The translations under genes and the position numbers were made by a program. Under the pieces are notes generated by a model. The model saw only the letters and a list, made by a program, of their open reading frames with translations. It did no database searches and had not been told where the DNA came from. From DATFKA01 sp042095835 (GTDB lineage: Bacteria; Bacteroidota; Bacteroidia; Chitinophagales; Saprospiraceae): DNA of 64,000 nt. Shown piece after piece: positions 26,173 through 34,922 of the stretch; positions within the stretch are counted from its first letter, which is position 1; every line of letters starts with the position of its first letter. The stretch is from the NCBI GenBank assembly GCA_042095835.1, contig JBELML010000013.1, positions 1-64,000 of the forward strand, read 5' to 3'.

Positions 26173-26235
26173 ATTCCATTGGAATTCAATTATCTTCCTT
26201 ATCTTTTGTGGAATAAGCAACTCAACTGTATCTCT

Positions 26236-27870
26236 ATGAAATACCTTCCTGCCTTAATTCTAATTTGTTTCTTCTTTACTGGATGTAACCCAGGTCTTCC
26301 TGCTGAAGAAGAAGCCCAAAGCCTTCCTAAACAGCCTAATATTCTCTTTATCATGTCTGATGATCACGCCTACCAGGCCATTAGTGCCTACGATGATCGG
26401 CTGCTACAGACACCTCAAATTGACCGTTTGGCTAAAGAAGGTATCCTTTTCACCAACGCTTGTGTCACCAACTCGATATGCGCACCTTCTAGAGCTGTTA
26501 TTCTCACTGGAAAACATAGCCATATCAATGGTAAAATCGATAATCGATTCCCATTTGATACGACTAATATTACCTTCCCACAATTATTCCAGGACGCTGG
26601 CTACCAGACTGCGATGTACGGAAAGCTTCACTTTGGAAACAACCCCAAAGGCGTCGACGATTTTATGATCCTACCTGGACAGGGGAATTATATCAACCCA
26701 AAATTCAACACACCTGATGGAGACACTCTTATAACGGGCTATACCACTGATGTGATCACCGACCTGACTTTGGGCTGGTTGCAAGAAAAGCGCGACCCAA
26801 ACAAGCCCTTTATGCTCGCTTATTTACACAAAGCGCCCCACCGTCCCTGGTGGCCACGACCTGATAAATTCAAGGAGTTTACTCAAAAAACTTTCCCAGA
26901 GCCGAGTAACCTTTTCGATGATTACACCAATCGAGGTACAGCAGCTAAAACTGCAGAAATGAACCTACTCAACCACATGATGTATAGCCACGACAGTAAA
27001 ATCCGCCCTGAACTTAGAGACAAGATGGCGGATGCTGCTAGCCCACGTGTACGAGAGTATCCTAATAGTTTTTATGGGCCCTATGGTCGAGCGAATGAGG
27101 AGCAAAAAGCCCAATATGAACCCATCCTTGACTCCATCAATAACTTCTTTGAAGCCAACTGGCCCAAAATGACCGATGAAGAAAAAATGCGTTGGAAGTA
27201 CCAACGCTATATGCAAGATTATTTGGCTTGCATCTCTTCGGTTGATGATAATGTAGGCCGTGTTTTAGATTATCTTGATGAATCTGGTTTGGCGGAGAAT
27301 ACGATTGTCGTCTATACCTCTGATCAGGGCTTTTACCTCGGAGAGCACGGTTGGTTTGACAAACGATTTATCTATGACGAGTCTTTCAAAACACCATTAT
27401 TGGTCCGTTGGCCAGGTGTTATTGCCCCTGGTTCTGTCAATACCGAAATGGTACAAAACCTCGATTTTGCACCGACTTTCTTAGCCGCAGCGGGCATTTC
27501 GGTTCCTGAAGATATGCAAGGCGAAAGTCTACTCCCTCTACTGTCAGGTAAGACGGAGCAATGGGAACGAGACGCCGTTTATTATCACTACTACGAGTAT
27601 CCTGCCGTCCATCAAGTGAAGCGCCATTATGGAATTGTCACAGAAGAATACAAGTTGGCCCACTTCTACTATGATGTCGATGAATGGGAACTCTACGACC
27701 GTAAAAAAGACCCTCAAGAAATGAATAGTGTGTATGATGATCCGGCCTACGCAGACATTGTCGATCAACTCAAAAAACAACTAGCCGAGCTACGTGTACA
27801 ATATAAAGATTCCGAAGAGTTGGATCAGTTTTATATTGATAAATACAAGGAGAGAGGAATTATTAAATAG
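26236..27870 (+). CDS. Sulfatase lipoprotein
   Basis: From the ATG at 26236 the protein (544 residues) has a lipoprotein signal (FFFTGC). It shows the type I sulfatase layout: LFIMSDDHAY (metal Asp pair), then the formylglycine signature C-A-P-S-R starting at Cys82, then GKLHFG, and a later TSDQGFYLGEHGWFDK segment. It needs conversion of Cys82 by a maturation enzyme, not found here. Such enzymes desulfate marine polysaccharides or glycosaminoglycans. The open frame extends back to 26179, but those residues are not signal-like. Substrate unknown. Confidence 0.88.
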   Translation: MKYLPALILICFFFTGCNPGLPAEEEAQSLPKQPNILFIMSDDHAYQAISAYDDRLLQTPQIDRLAKEGILFTNACVTNSICAPSRAVILTGKHSHINGKIDNRFPFDTTNITFPQLFQDAGYQTAMYGKLHFGNNPKGVDDFMILPGQGNYINPKFNTPDGDTLITGYTTDVITDLTLGWLQEKRDPNKPFMLAYLHKAPHRPWWPRPDKFKEFTQKTFPEPSNLFDDYTNRGTAAKTAEMNLLNHMMYSHDSKIRPELRDKMADAASPRVREYPNSFYGPYGRANEEQKAQYEPILDSINNFFEANWPKMTDEEKMRWKYQRYMQDYLACISSVDDNVGRVLDYLDESGLAENTIVVYTSDQGFYLGEHGWFDKRFIYDESFKTPLLVRWPGVIAPGSVNTEMVQNLDFAPTFLAAAGISVPEDMQGESLLPLLSGKTEQWERDAVYYHYYEYPAVHQVKRHYGIVTEEYKLAHFYYDVDEWELYDRKKDPQEMNSVYDDPAYADIVDQLKKQLAELRVQYKDSEELDQFYIDKYKERGIIK

Positions 27871-27936
27871 GGTGACTTCCTCGTAAGAGTACTTATGAGA
27901 TTCTGGTAAAGCTATGTTTAACTAAATACCCATTTC

Positions 27937-30105
27937 ATGAGAAGAAATGTAATGTTTTGTATGTTCTGCTTAATAGCGCTAAGCTTAAGCGCTCAGACCA
28001 ATATTAGCTATACAGCTACCAAACAAATCATAGCTAATCCAGAAAGGGGTTTACAAAAGTATTCCATTACAGCTAGTAATTACTCAACTACTATCGGGGC
28101 CAACAACCTTTCGGTAGCTACGCTGAACAGTTGGAGGAATAGTGCTGACAAAGTAAGTGTCGTTTTTCGGTATTTTCTGCTAGAGGATTTTTTGAATACT
28201 GATATCAACGCTACTTATTTAGCCAATATGCAAGGTGATTTTGATAATATTCGCAACGCAGGGTTTAAAGTGATCGTACGGTTCTCCTATTCCGACCAAC
28301 AAGGAAGTGGTTCACAACAAGCGACCAAAGCACAAATTCTAAGGCATATCACCCAATTGACTCCGCTTTTAAATACCAATCAGGATGTCATCTTTTCTCA
28401 CCAAGCAGGTTTTATCGGCACCTGGGGAGAGTGGTACTATACCAACTCCGATGAGTTTGGCACAGCAGGTATTATTTCTAATACGCAATGGACAAATCGA
28501 AAGGAGATATTGGATGCCATGCTTGCGGCCACGCCGGTTGGAATTTCTCTTCAAGTAAGATATGCTGGAATTAAGACTAGACTATATGGCTCTTCCCAAC
28601 TCAATCCGCAGACCGCCTACCAAAACACAGCCAATGCCAGAATTGGTTTTTACAACGATGCTTTTTTAAATAACTGGGGAGACCAAGGCACCTATTCGGT
28701 CAATAGTGAATGCCAAGATCCTGTAGGCAATTCGGCGTATAACTTTATAACCAATGAGACCCAATATTTACCTATGACGGGAGAAACCAATGGGCTGAAT
28801 CCTTGTAATAATGGCTTTAGAACCACAGGAGATAATGCAGTCTACGAAATGGCCCTAAGCAATTGGACTACTTTAAACAGAGATTATCATCCCGATTTTT
28901 GGAGTCAAATCATTGCCTCCAATCACTATGATGAAATCTTACAAAAGCTAGGATACCGATTTGTACTACATACTTCTACAGTTACAGTCAATGGATTAGA
29001 TTTCGATTTGGTCTTGAATATAAGAAATGAAGGTTTCGCAAGAATCTTTAAAGAAAGAGATGTGTATCTGCTTATGAAGAATACACAGGATAATAGCATC
29101 TCTACCCATTTACTAGATACGGATATAAGAACTTGGGAAAATTCTTTATCCATTAGTCAAAATATTAGCCCTGACCTGGAGGGTACATTTCAATTATATC
29201 TCTGGATGCCTGACAAAGAGGCTACTTTGGCGAATGATCCTGATTATAGTATTCGCTTGGCAAACGAAAACACCTGGGAGGCTTCAACAGGATATAATGA
29301 TTTATTGCAAACGATAAGTTTAAGTTGTTCTCCAACTACCGCCACTGATACGCATACCGAGTGTCAAGCTTTCACCTGGATAGATGGCAACACTTACACC
29401 CAAAGCAATAATACCGCTACTTTCAACTTGACAGGAGCTAACGGCTGCGACTCTATCGTGACACTTGATCTCACCCTGCTAAACCCAACTACCACCACCG
29501 ATACACGTACCGAATGTCAAGCTTTCACCTGGATAGATGGCAATACTTACACACAAAGCAATAATACCGCTACTTTCACTTTGACGGGAGCTAATGGCTG
29601 CGACTCTATCGTGACGCTTGATCTCACAATGAATGACGTGTCAGATGTTTCGACAATGGTATCTGATTCAACAATTACAGCAAATACCATTAATGCTTCC
29701 TATCAATGGTTAGATTGTGCGGATGGCTTTAGTGTAATCAATGGTGCAAGTGGCCGAACTTTTAGACCTTCTTCCAATGGCGACTATGCTGTTGAGATCA
29801 TTGAAAATGGTTGTCGAGATACTTCTGCTTGTGTATCCATTGTTGTGACCGATCTTATTGAATCCACTGCGGAAGGCTTCATTCAGATTTTTCCAAACCC
29901 TACTAGAGATCAAATTTTTATAAAAAACCCAAAAGGGATTCGAGGTATTGTAGAAATCTTTGATGCTTCTGGAAAAGTATTTATCAAGGCACTCTTTATT
30001 GATTCTCTCAGTACCTTTCGGATAGACCAACTAGATCAAGGTGTGTTTTTCGTAAGGATTACTTCAGGTAGACAATCTATAAGTCAAAAAATCATCAAAT
30101 TATAA
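27937..30105 (+). CDS. DUF4874/DUF4832 secreted protein with T9SS sorting domain
   Basis: The protein (722 residues) has a signal peptide. An N-terminal barrel-like region (NPERGLQKY near 30; FSHQAGFIGTWGEWYY near 155) resembles the DUF4874 plus DUF4832 pair, probably glycan-active. Two nearly identical 51-residue modules follow (TECQAFTWIDGNTYTQS..GCDSIVTLDLT, about 470-565), and a type A T9SS sorting domain ends the chain (IQIFPNPTRDQIFI). The DNA of the modules is also almost identical (153-bp period), showing recent duplication. It lies 66 bases after the sulfatase gene, suggesting joint use on a polysaccharide. Confidence 0.75.
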   Translation: MRRNVMFCMFCLIALSLSAQTNISYTATKQIIANPERGLQKYSITASNYSTTIGANNLSVATLNSWRNSADKVSVVFRYFLLEDFLNTDINATYLANMQGDFDNIRNAGFKVIVRFSYSDQQGSGSQQATKAQILRHITQLTPLLNTNQDVIFSHQAGFIGTWGEWYYTNSDEFGTAGIISNTQWTNRKEILDAMLAATPVGISLQVRYAGIKTRLYGSSQLNPQTAYQNTANARIGFYNDAFLNNWGDQGTYSVNSECQDPVGNSAYNFITNETQYLPMTGETNGLNPCNNGFRTTGDNAVYEMALSNWTTLNRDYHPDFWSQIIASNHYDEILQKLGYRFVLHTSTVTVNGLDFDLVLNIRNEGFARIFKERDVYLLMKNTQDNSISTHLLDTDIRTWENSLSISQNISPDLEGTFQLYLWMPDKEATLANDPDYSIRLANENTWEASTGYNDLLQTISLSCSPTTATDTHTECQAFTWIDGNTYTQSNNTATFNLTGANGCDSIVTLDLTLLNPTTTTDTRTECQAFTWIDGNTYTQSNNTATFTLTGANGCDSIVTLDLTMNDVSDVSTMVSDSTITANTINASYQWLDCADGFSVINGASGRTFRPSSNGDYAVEIIENGCRDTSACVSIVVTDLIESTAEGFIQIFPNPTRDQIFIKNPKGIRGIVEIFDASGKVFIKALFIDSLSTFRIDQLDQGVFFVRITSGRQSISQKIIKL

Positions 30106-30110
30106 ATCGT

Positions 30111-30698
30111 ATGGCCATCGAAATCACCGAAGTTTTCTATCCTAAAGAACGAGCAGAATGGCGTACTTGGCTAGAAGAGTACCATGACAAAAAGACCGAA
30201 ATATGGCTACGCCGCTTCAAAAAAGCGACGGGCAAACCTTCGATCTCTTACGACGATTTGGTAGAAGAGTGTCTATGCTTTGGTTGGATTGACGGTGTTG
30301 TAAAAAGGTTGGATGAGGAGTCGAATGTGCAACGCATCACACCGCGCCGTAAGAAGAAAAGTTTCCTCTCAGAACTCAATCGCCAACGCGTCTGGAAATT
30401 ACAGCACCTTGGTCTAATCCAAGAAGGTGCGCTTTCTGCAATTGCCGATCAGGTAGGTACCCCTAAAGATCCCTTTGAGATACCTGATTGGATTGCCGAG
30501 CAACTCCAAGAAGACCCTGAGGTTTGGGAAAACTTCCAGGGCTTCGATCATTTTTATAAAAGACTCAAGGTAGGTTGGGTACTCGAGTGTGGGCCCCGTC
30601 GACCAGAAGAATCCCAGAAACGCCTCAATTACCTGATTAAAAATTCCAAGAAAGGGAAACGCTATGGGACGATTCCCTTGGATGGGATCGCGCTCTAA
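30111..30698 (+). CDS. YdeI/OmpD-associated family protein
   Basis: The protein (195 residues) has the features of the YdeI family: EIWLRRFKKATGKPSISYDDLVEECLCFGWIDG-like sequence (about 33-63), a basic RITPRRKKKSFLSELN segment, and a C-terminal RPEESQKRLNYL motif. YdeI-type proteins are linked to bacteriocin or envelope-stress resistance in enterobacteria, but their biochemistry is unclear. No signal peptide is seen. It starts five bases after the previous stop, so it is probably co-transcribed with the T9SS protein gene. Confidence 0.8.
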   Translation: MAIEITEVFYPKERAEWRTWLEEYHDKKTEIWLRRFKKATGKPSISYDDLVEECLCFGWIDGVVKRLDEESNVQRITPRRKKKSFLSELNRQRVWKLQHLGLIQEGALSAIADQVGTPKDPFEIPDWIAEQLQEDPEVWENFQGFDHFYKRLKVGWVLECGPRRPEESQKRLNYLIKNSKKGKRYGTIPLDGIAL

Positions 30699-30780
30699 GT
30701 CTATCTTGTCCTTTTTCTTAAGCAAGTAATATTGAAACTCAAAAGCAAATTGAGAACGACCATCTTCTCCAATTCAAGAC

Positions 30781-30993
30781 CTAGTTATTGATTTTCTTCT
30801 GCATCATATACCCAGCTTCTACTGCTTTGGGGCTTTCAGAATAAAACAAGGCATCTGATTCGAGTCCTTGCCGATCGATTTCGTTAGCAATTTTTTGTAA
30901 TGGAGGTGTCGCTGCTCTAATTCTTCCAACTAGGAAAATAAAGACAAAAATGGCTGCAATACCAAGCAGCAGTTGTGTGACCTTTTTTACCAT
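30781..30993 (-). CDS. Small single-pass membrane protein
   Basis: From the ATG at 30993 the protein (70 residues) consists of a basic start, one transmembrane helix (LLLGIAAIFVFIFLVG) and a charged helical tail. A longer frame would overlap the upstream gene. The start lies four bases beyond the stop of the YeiH-type transporter, which strongly suggests translational coupling and a partner role. No family is recognised. Confidence 0.6.
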   Translation of the reverse strand: MVKKVTQLLLGIAAIFVFIFLVGRIRAATPPLQKIANEIDRQGLESDALFYSESPKAVEAGYMMQKKINN

Positions 30994-30997
30994 TATG

Positions 30998-32689
30998 CTA
31001 TATTTTTGCCAATACCCCATCAAAAACAACGTAGAACATCAAGTAAGCCATCGCCAAAGTAAGGCATAAGTTGAAGGTTTGTCCAATGAGGTATAAAAGC
31101 AGCGGTTTACCACCTTGAAGTTGGTCTTTCAGTTCTTTAAAATTCGTCGATAAACCAATCGATACAAAGGCTAAGCAAAAGAACCAGCCCCGCAGATTTT
31201 TAGTAAATCCACCAATCACTCCTTGCTCGATCACTGAGTAAGCCGCTTGGTCACTAATAGAGGAATAGATAAGCGAAAATAAAATAGAGGCTCCTAAAAA
31301 GCCAATGATGAACTTGGGAAAGCGTCTCCAAATTTCTCCTGCACCAATCTTAGTATTTCCATCATTGTTCACTTTAGTGGTGAAGTATACCGCCACACCA
31401 AAGGCGATCACGCCAATCAGTATATTTTGGATCATTTTGATTGTTGCTGCCACACTCAAGGCTTTATCACCTAAAAAGGCGCCCGCAGCTACTACTGCAC
31501 CAGTGGCATCAATGGTACCGCCCATCCAAGCACCACCTAATATTTCTGGAATCCCTACCCAATTGATAAAGGTAGGCATGACGACCATCATTACCGAGGT
31601 GAAGACCATAGATAAACCCACCGCTAGCGTCAGCTCTTCCTTACTTGCATTACTTGCTGCGGCCGTAGCTACTGCTGCCGAAACACCACAAACGGACATA
31701 TCAGCAGATATCACCATATTGAGGCTTTTCGATTTTATCTTCAAAACTTTCTGACCAAACCAATAAGTACTCACTAAAACTATGGGCGTGACAACCCAAG
31801 CTACAAATATGCCCGGTAGACCAATAGCCAAAACTTTACTCAATAAGATCTCAGCACCTAGTAAAACCAAGCCTATTTTGATGTAATACTCCGTAGCTAA
31901 TGCTGGTTTTACCCACTCTGGTACGCCCACCGTATTACTGATCAACAGCCCAAAAATGATGGCCCAGATCGCATAGCCGAGTCCAACTGCCTTTAGGTCT
32001 GCTTGACCTGCAATGAAATAAGCCAAAACGCCCATACCAAATACCAAAGCAAAACCAGGAAGAAACTTAGCAAAAGGAATGCCCGCAATAGCTTTAGCTC
32101 CACCTAAGAGCAAAGCGAAGAAGGCAAATAAGATCAATAGGTATCCAAGTTTATTACCGGCTTTAAGTCCTAATTTTTTCTTGAGTGATTGACTTTTTTC
32201 TACACTCGTTCGCCAATTGTCGATGGCTGTGACCGCTATATCATTAGCTCCATCATCTTGAAAATTAGCCAGTGCCGCCAATGATTGAGAACTGAAAGCG
32301 ATTTTTTTGAGTTGCGCCTCTTTCTCTAAAGCCTCCTCATAGTCTGCTTGATATTTGACTTGATTCGCCTCGGCCTTACTAGCAGAAGTAATAAAAGAAG
32401 TGGCTGGATTGCTTGACCAACCGCCTGGTTTACCCGTAAATTTCTTGATGAGTTTACCAATTGATGTACTCGATCCTTTGATGGCCAAATGCTGATCAGA
32501 AGCCTCATACCACTCTATTGTTTTGAAAGGAGCTTTGGCATTCTCAGCTTCCATGACGGAGGTCCAATCGCTCGAAGCAACTTGTGCAGGTTGGTTAGAT
32601 AAATAGATGCCTAATCCTAATAATAGTAAAAAGCCTCCAATCCAGATGGCCCAATAATCATCGTGGGTAAAGTATATTTTCTTGCTCAT
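30998..32689 (-). CDS. YeiH-family putative sulfate exporter with large inserted domain
   Basis: The protein (563 residues) has one N-terminal membrane helix, a hydrophilic stretch of about 140 residues (about 35-175), and then ten or so helices matching the YeiH/Cons_hypoth698 putative sulfate exporter family, including conserved ISADMSVCGVSAAVA and GGAWMGGTIDATGAVVAAG segments. Typical members are near 340 residues and lack the hydrophilic stretch. The transported substrate is not proven for the family. It is followed by the small membrane protein at 30781. Confidence 0.8.
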   Translation of the reverse strand: MSKKIYFTHDDYWAIWIGGFLLLLGLGIYLSNQPAQVASSDWTSVMEAENAKAPFKTIEWYEASDQHLAIKGSSTSIGKLIKKFTGKPGGWSSNPATSFITSASKAEANQVKYQADYEEALEKEAQLKKIAFSSQSLAALANFQDDGANDIAVTAIDNWRTSVEKSQSLKKKLGLKAGNKLGYLLILFAFFALLLGGAKAIAGIPFAKFLPGFALVFGMGVLAYFIAGQADLKAVGLGYAIWAIIFGLLISNTVGVPEWVKPALATEYYIKIGLVLLGAEILLSKVLAIGLPGIFVAWVVTPIVLVSTYWFGQKVLKIKSKSLNMVISADMSVCGVSAAVATAAASNASKEELTLAVGLSMVFTSVMMVVMPTFINWVGIPEILGGAWMGGTIDATGAVVAAGAFLGDKALSVAATIKMIQNILIGVIAFGVAVYFTTKVNNDGNTKIGAGEIWRRFPKFIIGFLGASILFSLIYSSISDQAAYSVIEQGVIGGFTKNLRGWFFCLAFVSIGLSTNFKELKDQLQGGKPLLLYLIGQTFNLCLTLAMAYLMFYVVFDGVLAKI

Positions 32690-32719
32690 TGTGTTCCTTA
32701 TTGACGGACAATATTAAAC

Positions 32720-32754
32720 AAGTGATCGAGATTACTTGGTAACCTCGATCACTT
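32720..32754 (-). terminator. Hairpin beyond the SDR remnant
   Basis: AAGTGATCGAG and CTCGATCACTT pair perfectly over 11 bases around a 13-base loop. On the minus strand it follows the decayed SDR end at 32784 and precedes TGTTTAAT, a weak U-tract. It is probably the surviving terminator of that lost gene. It now sits in the leader of the transporter gene at 32689. Confidence 0.5.
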
Positions 32755-32783
32755 TCTTTAAAACACTAATCTAAGAAATCCTT

Positions 32784-32858
32784 TTACAAAAACATACCTC
32801 CTGATGCTTCTATACGCTGACCATTCACCCATTTAGCAGCGTCTGATATAATAAAAAG
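32784..32858 (-). pseudogene. Remnant of the 3' end of an SDR gene
   Basis: On the minus strand 24 codons read ISDAAKWVNGQRIEASGG and then MFL and a stop, the C-terminus of many classical SDR enzymes (SDAxxWVNGQ..ASGG). Just upstream the frame meets TGA and TAA, and the intervening sequence up to the serine hydrolase gene has no SDR similarity. The rest of the gene has therefore been deleted, leaving only its tail and terminator hairpin. Confidence 0.7.
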
Positions 32859-32928
32859 TCATTACTGTCCTTTCTACTTACAACCATTATTTTTTAATTT
32901 GGATCGTATTAATCAAAATTTTACCTCC

Positions 32929-34158
32929 ATGCCACAAGCCAAATCTATTTTTTTATATCTTTTCTTATTTATTCTTCCCACTTCGATTGTATCCGCTCAA
33001 AAGCTTCAAACCGAAGCAGCAGGGATGTCCACAGAGCGCTTACAACGCTATTCTGATTATCTACAAAAACATGTAGACGAGGGAGACATCGCAGGAGCAG
33101 TGAGCCTAGTTATGCGAAAAGGCAAATTGGCCCACGCTCAAACTTATGGTACAAGCGACATATCAGAAAAGACGCCCATGCAAATGGATCAAATCTTCTT
33201 CATCCAATCTATGACCAAGCCCATCATCAGTACGGCCATCATGATGTTATACGAAGAGGGACATTTCATGCTCAATGATCGGGTTGATCGATACTTACCT
33301 CAATTCAAAGATATGAAAGTGGCCCTTGATCCAGATGCAGGTAAAGATGGCGAAACGGAGGAGCTAAAATCCCCCATACGCATTTCTCATCTACTGACCC
33401 ACACTTCTGGTCTATCGCACGGTTTAGGGAGGACTACATTAGATCAAGATTATCTCAGAACTTTATATTTTATGCCCCACAAGTCTATTGAGGATCGCAT
33501 CAATGCGATGACCAAGCTGCCGCTTTATGGGCAACCTGGTGAGCAGTGGTATTACAGCGCCTCCCCAGATGTACTATCTCTATTGATAGAGCACTTCTCT
33601 GGAATGACTACGGCCGAGTTCCTACAGAAAAGACTTTTTGATCCTTTAGAGATGAAGGACACTGGCTATAATATACCAAAGGAAGCGCAAGATAGGATGG
33701 CGATGCTCCATACCAAGAATAAAGAGGGTGAACTCATCCTTAGTCCGCGTCAAACACCGATGGAAGGTAATCTTGTTTTTGCAGGTGCCAATGGACTGTT
33801 TTCCACAGCTGGCGATTATATGAAGTTTTGCCAGATGATCATGAATGGTGGCCAAGCCAAAGGTGTTCAGTTTCTCAGCCCTAAAACCATAGAACTGATG
33901 TCTAAAAACCATGTAGGAGATTTATACCAAGCTCCTGGTGCTGGCTTTGGTTTAGGATTTGCAGTAGTTGAAAATATTGGTGAATACGGGATGGCTACCA
34001 GCGTTGGTCATCTCTCCTGGAGTGGGGCGTATTGTACCTACTTTTTCATTGATCCCGAAGAAGAATTGGTCTCTATCCTGATGACACAAACAGCTCCGTA
34101 TTCTGGCTTCTGGGGCAGTAAGATGAATCAGTTTATATACCAAGCGATTATCGATTAA
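32929..34158 (+). CDS. Class C beta-lactamase-like serine hydrolase
   Basis: From the ATG at 32929 the protein (409 residues) has a signal peptide ending near VSAQ and the serine beta-lactamase/penicillin-binding fold. The nucleophile motif S94-M-T-K97 is clear, and Tyr209 starts a Y-S-A motif in place of the usual Y-x-N. A late His361 in VGHLSWSG takes the place of the KTG motif, as in esterase-type members. It is therefore more likely an esterase or peptidase of the family than a true beta-lactamase. A TTG at 32899 is in frame but unlikely. Confidence 0.83.
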   Translation: MPQAKSIFLYLFLFILPTSIVSAQKLQTEAAGMSTERLQRYSDYLQKHVDEGDIAGAVSLVMRKGKLAHAQTYGTSDISEKTPMQMDQIFFIQSMTKPIISTAIMMLYEEGHFMLNDRVDRYLPQFKDMKVALDPDAGKDGETEELKSPIRISHLLTHTSGLSHGLGRTTLDQDYLRTLYFMPHKSIEDRINAMTKLPLYGQPGEQWYYSASPDVLSLLIEHFSGMTTAEFLQKRLFDPLEMKDTGYNIPKEAQDRMAMLHTKNKEGELILSPRQTPMEGNLVFAGANGLFSTAGDYMKFCQMIMNGGQAKGVQFLSPKTIELMSKNHVGDLYQAPGAGFGLGFAVVENIGEYGMATSVGHLSWSGAYCTYFFIDPEEELVSILMTQTAPYSGFWGSKMNQFIYQAIID

Positions 34159-34162
34159 AATC

Positions 34163-34639
34163 CTATCTACTCTTTAGGTAATCACCTAAAGAGTAGATAT
34201 TAGCATCAAACCACTCTGTACAAGCCTTCACATCAAGCTTACCACTTGCTAACTCGATTATGAAATGAAAGAGAATTTCATTCGTAGAACTTCCTTGTGA
34301 GGGAATTTGGATACCATTATGTTCAATAGAGACTAAAGTGTTATTAAGTCTACAGTTGTTCAACCTCAAAAACAGAAGGCTAGCCTCCAAGCCAGTCCTT
34401 TTATTGCCATCCTGAAAGACATGATTAGAAACAATCGAATGTAGATATAAAGCTGCTTTTGAAGATAGAGTGGGATACATCTCCTCATCAAATATTTTAC
34501 TAGAAACGGCCTCAATAACGAACTCTAATCCACTTTCATTGAGTAGGTTTTCAGGAGGTACATAGTTTCCTCCATGTCTTTCAACTGTCAGTTTATTGAT
34601 TAATAAAATATCTGCTCTCCTTAGGTATCTAAACTTCAT
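34163..34639 (-). CDS. Doc-type (Fic fold) toxin
   Basis: The protein (158 residues) carries the Fic/Doc active site HVFQDGNKRTG (His73 to Gly83), with the K80-R81 form. An N-terminal LRRADILLINKLTVERHGG segment matches death-on-curing proteins. Doc kinases phosphorylate elongation factor Tu and stop growth. The ATG at 34639 shares its A with the TGA stop of the upstream small gene, a coupling typical of toxin-antitoxin pairs. A TTG one codon earlier is possible. Family firm; toxicity inferred. Confidence 0.85.
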   Translation of the reverse strand: MKFRYLRRADILLINKLTVERHGGNYVPPENLLNESGLEFVIEAVSSKIFDEEMYPTLSSKAALYLHSIVSNHVFQDGNKRTGLEASLLFLRLNNCRLNNTLVSIEHNGIQIPSQGSSTNEILFHFIIELASGKLDVKACTEWFDANIYSLGDYLKSR

Positions 34640-34848
34640 CAAGCTAAAGCTTTGAAAACATCATCATATTGATTGAAGTCCTCTTCGATCATCTCTTTTA
34701 TTTTATTTAACCTAGTATCTTCATTTTCATACCTGTTGATCTCTGAAAACACTTCTATCAGAACATTCTTTAAGATCAAAGGATTTTCAACTAAAACTTC
34801 CTTTACAACACTTTTCAATACATCTTTATCAACCTTTAATGTGCTCAT
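34639..34848 (-). CDS. Probable antitoxin of the Doc toxin
   Basis: The protein (69 residues from the ATG at 34848) is small, acidic and helical (KSVVKEVLVENPLILKNVLIE), as many antitoxins are, and overlaps the Doc gene by one base (TGATG). It does not show the Phd/YefM or AbrB patterns I would expect of the classical partner, so it may be a different antitoxin family. The frame is open upstream to 34884, but the ATG at 34848 has a purine-rich AAAGAGAT before it. Confidence 0.6.
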   Translation of the reverse strand: MSTLKVDKDVLKSVVKEVLVENPLILKNVLIEVFSEINRYENEDTRLNKIKEMIEEDFNQYDDVFKALA

Positions 34849-34922
34849 AACAATCTCTTTATAACGAATATAAGTAGTTTTCAAACAAATGGTATACAGT
34901 TAAAGTTCCAAGCTAATTCCCA

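Noticed and set aside
32929..34158. Antibiotic-resistance beta-lactamase
   Set aside because: The Y-x-N and K-T-G motifs are replaced by YSA and HLS, pointing to an esterase or peptidase of the same fold.
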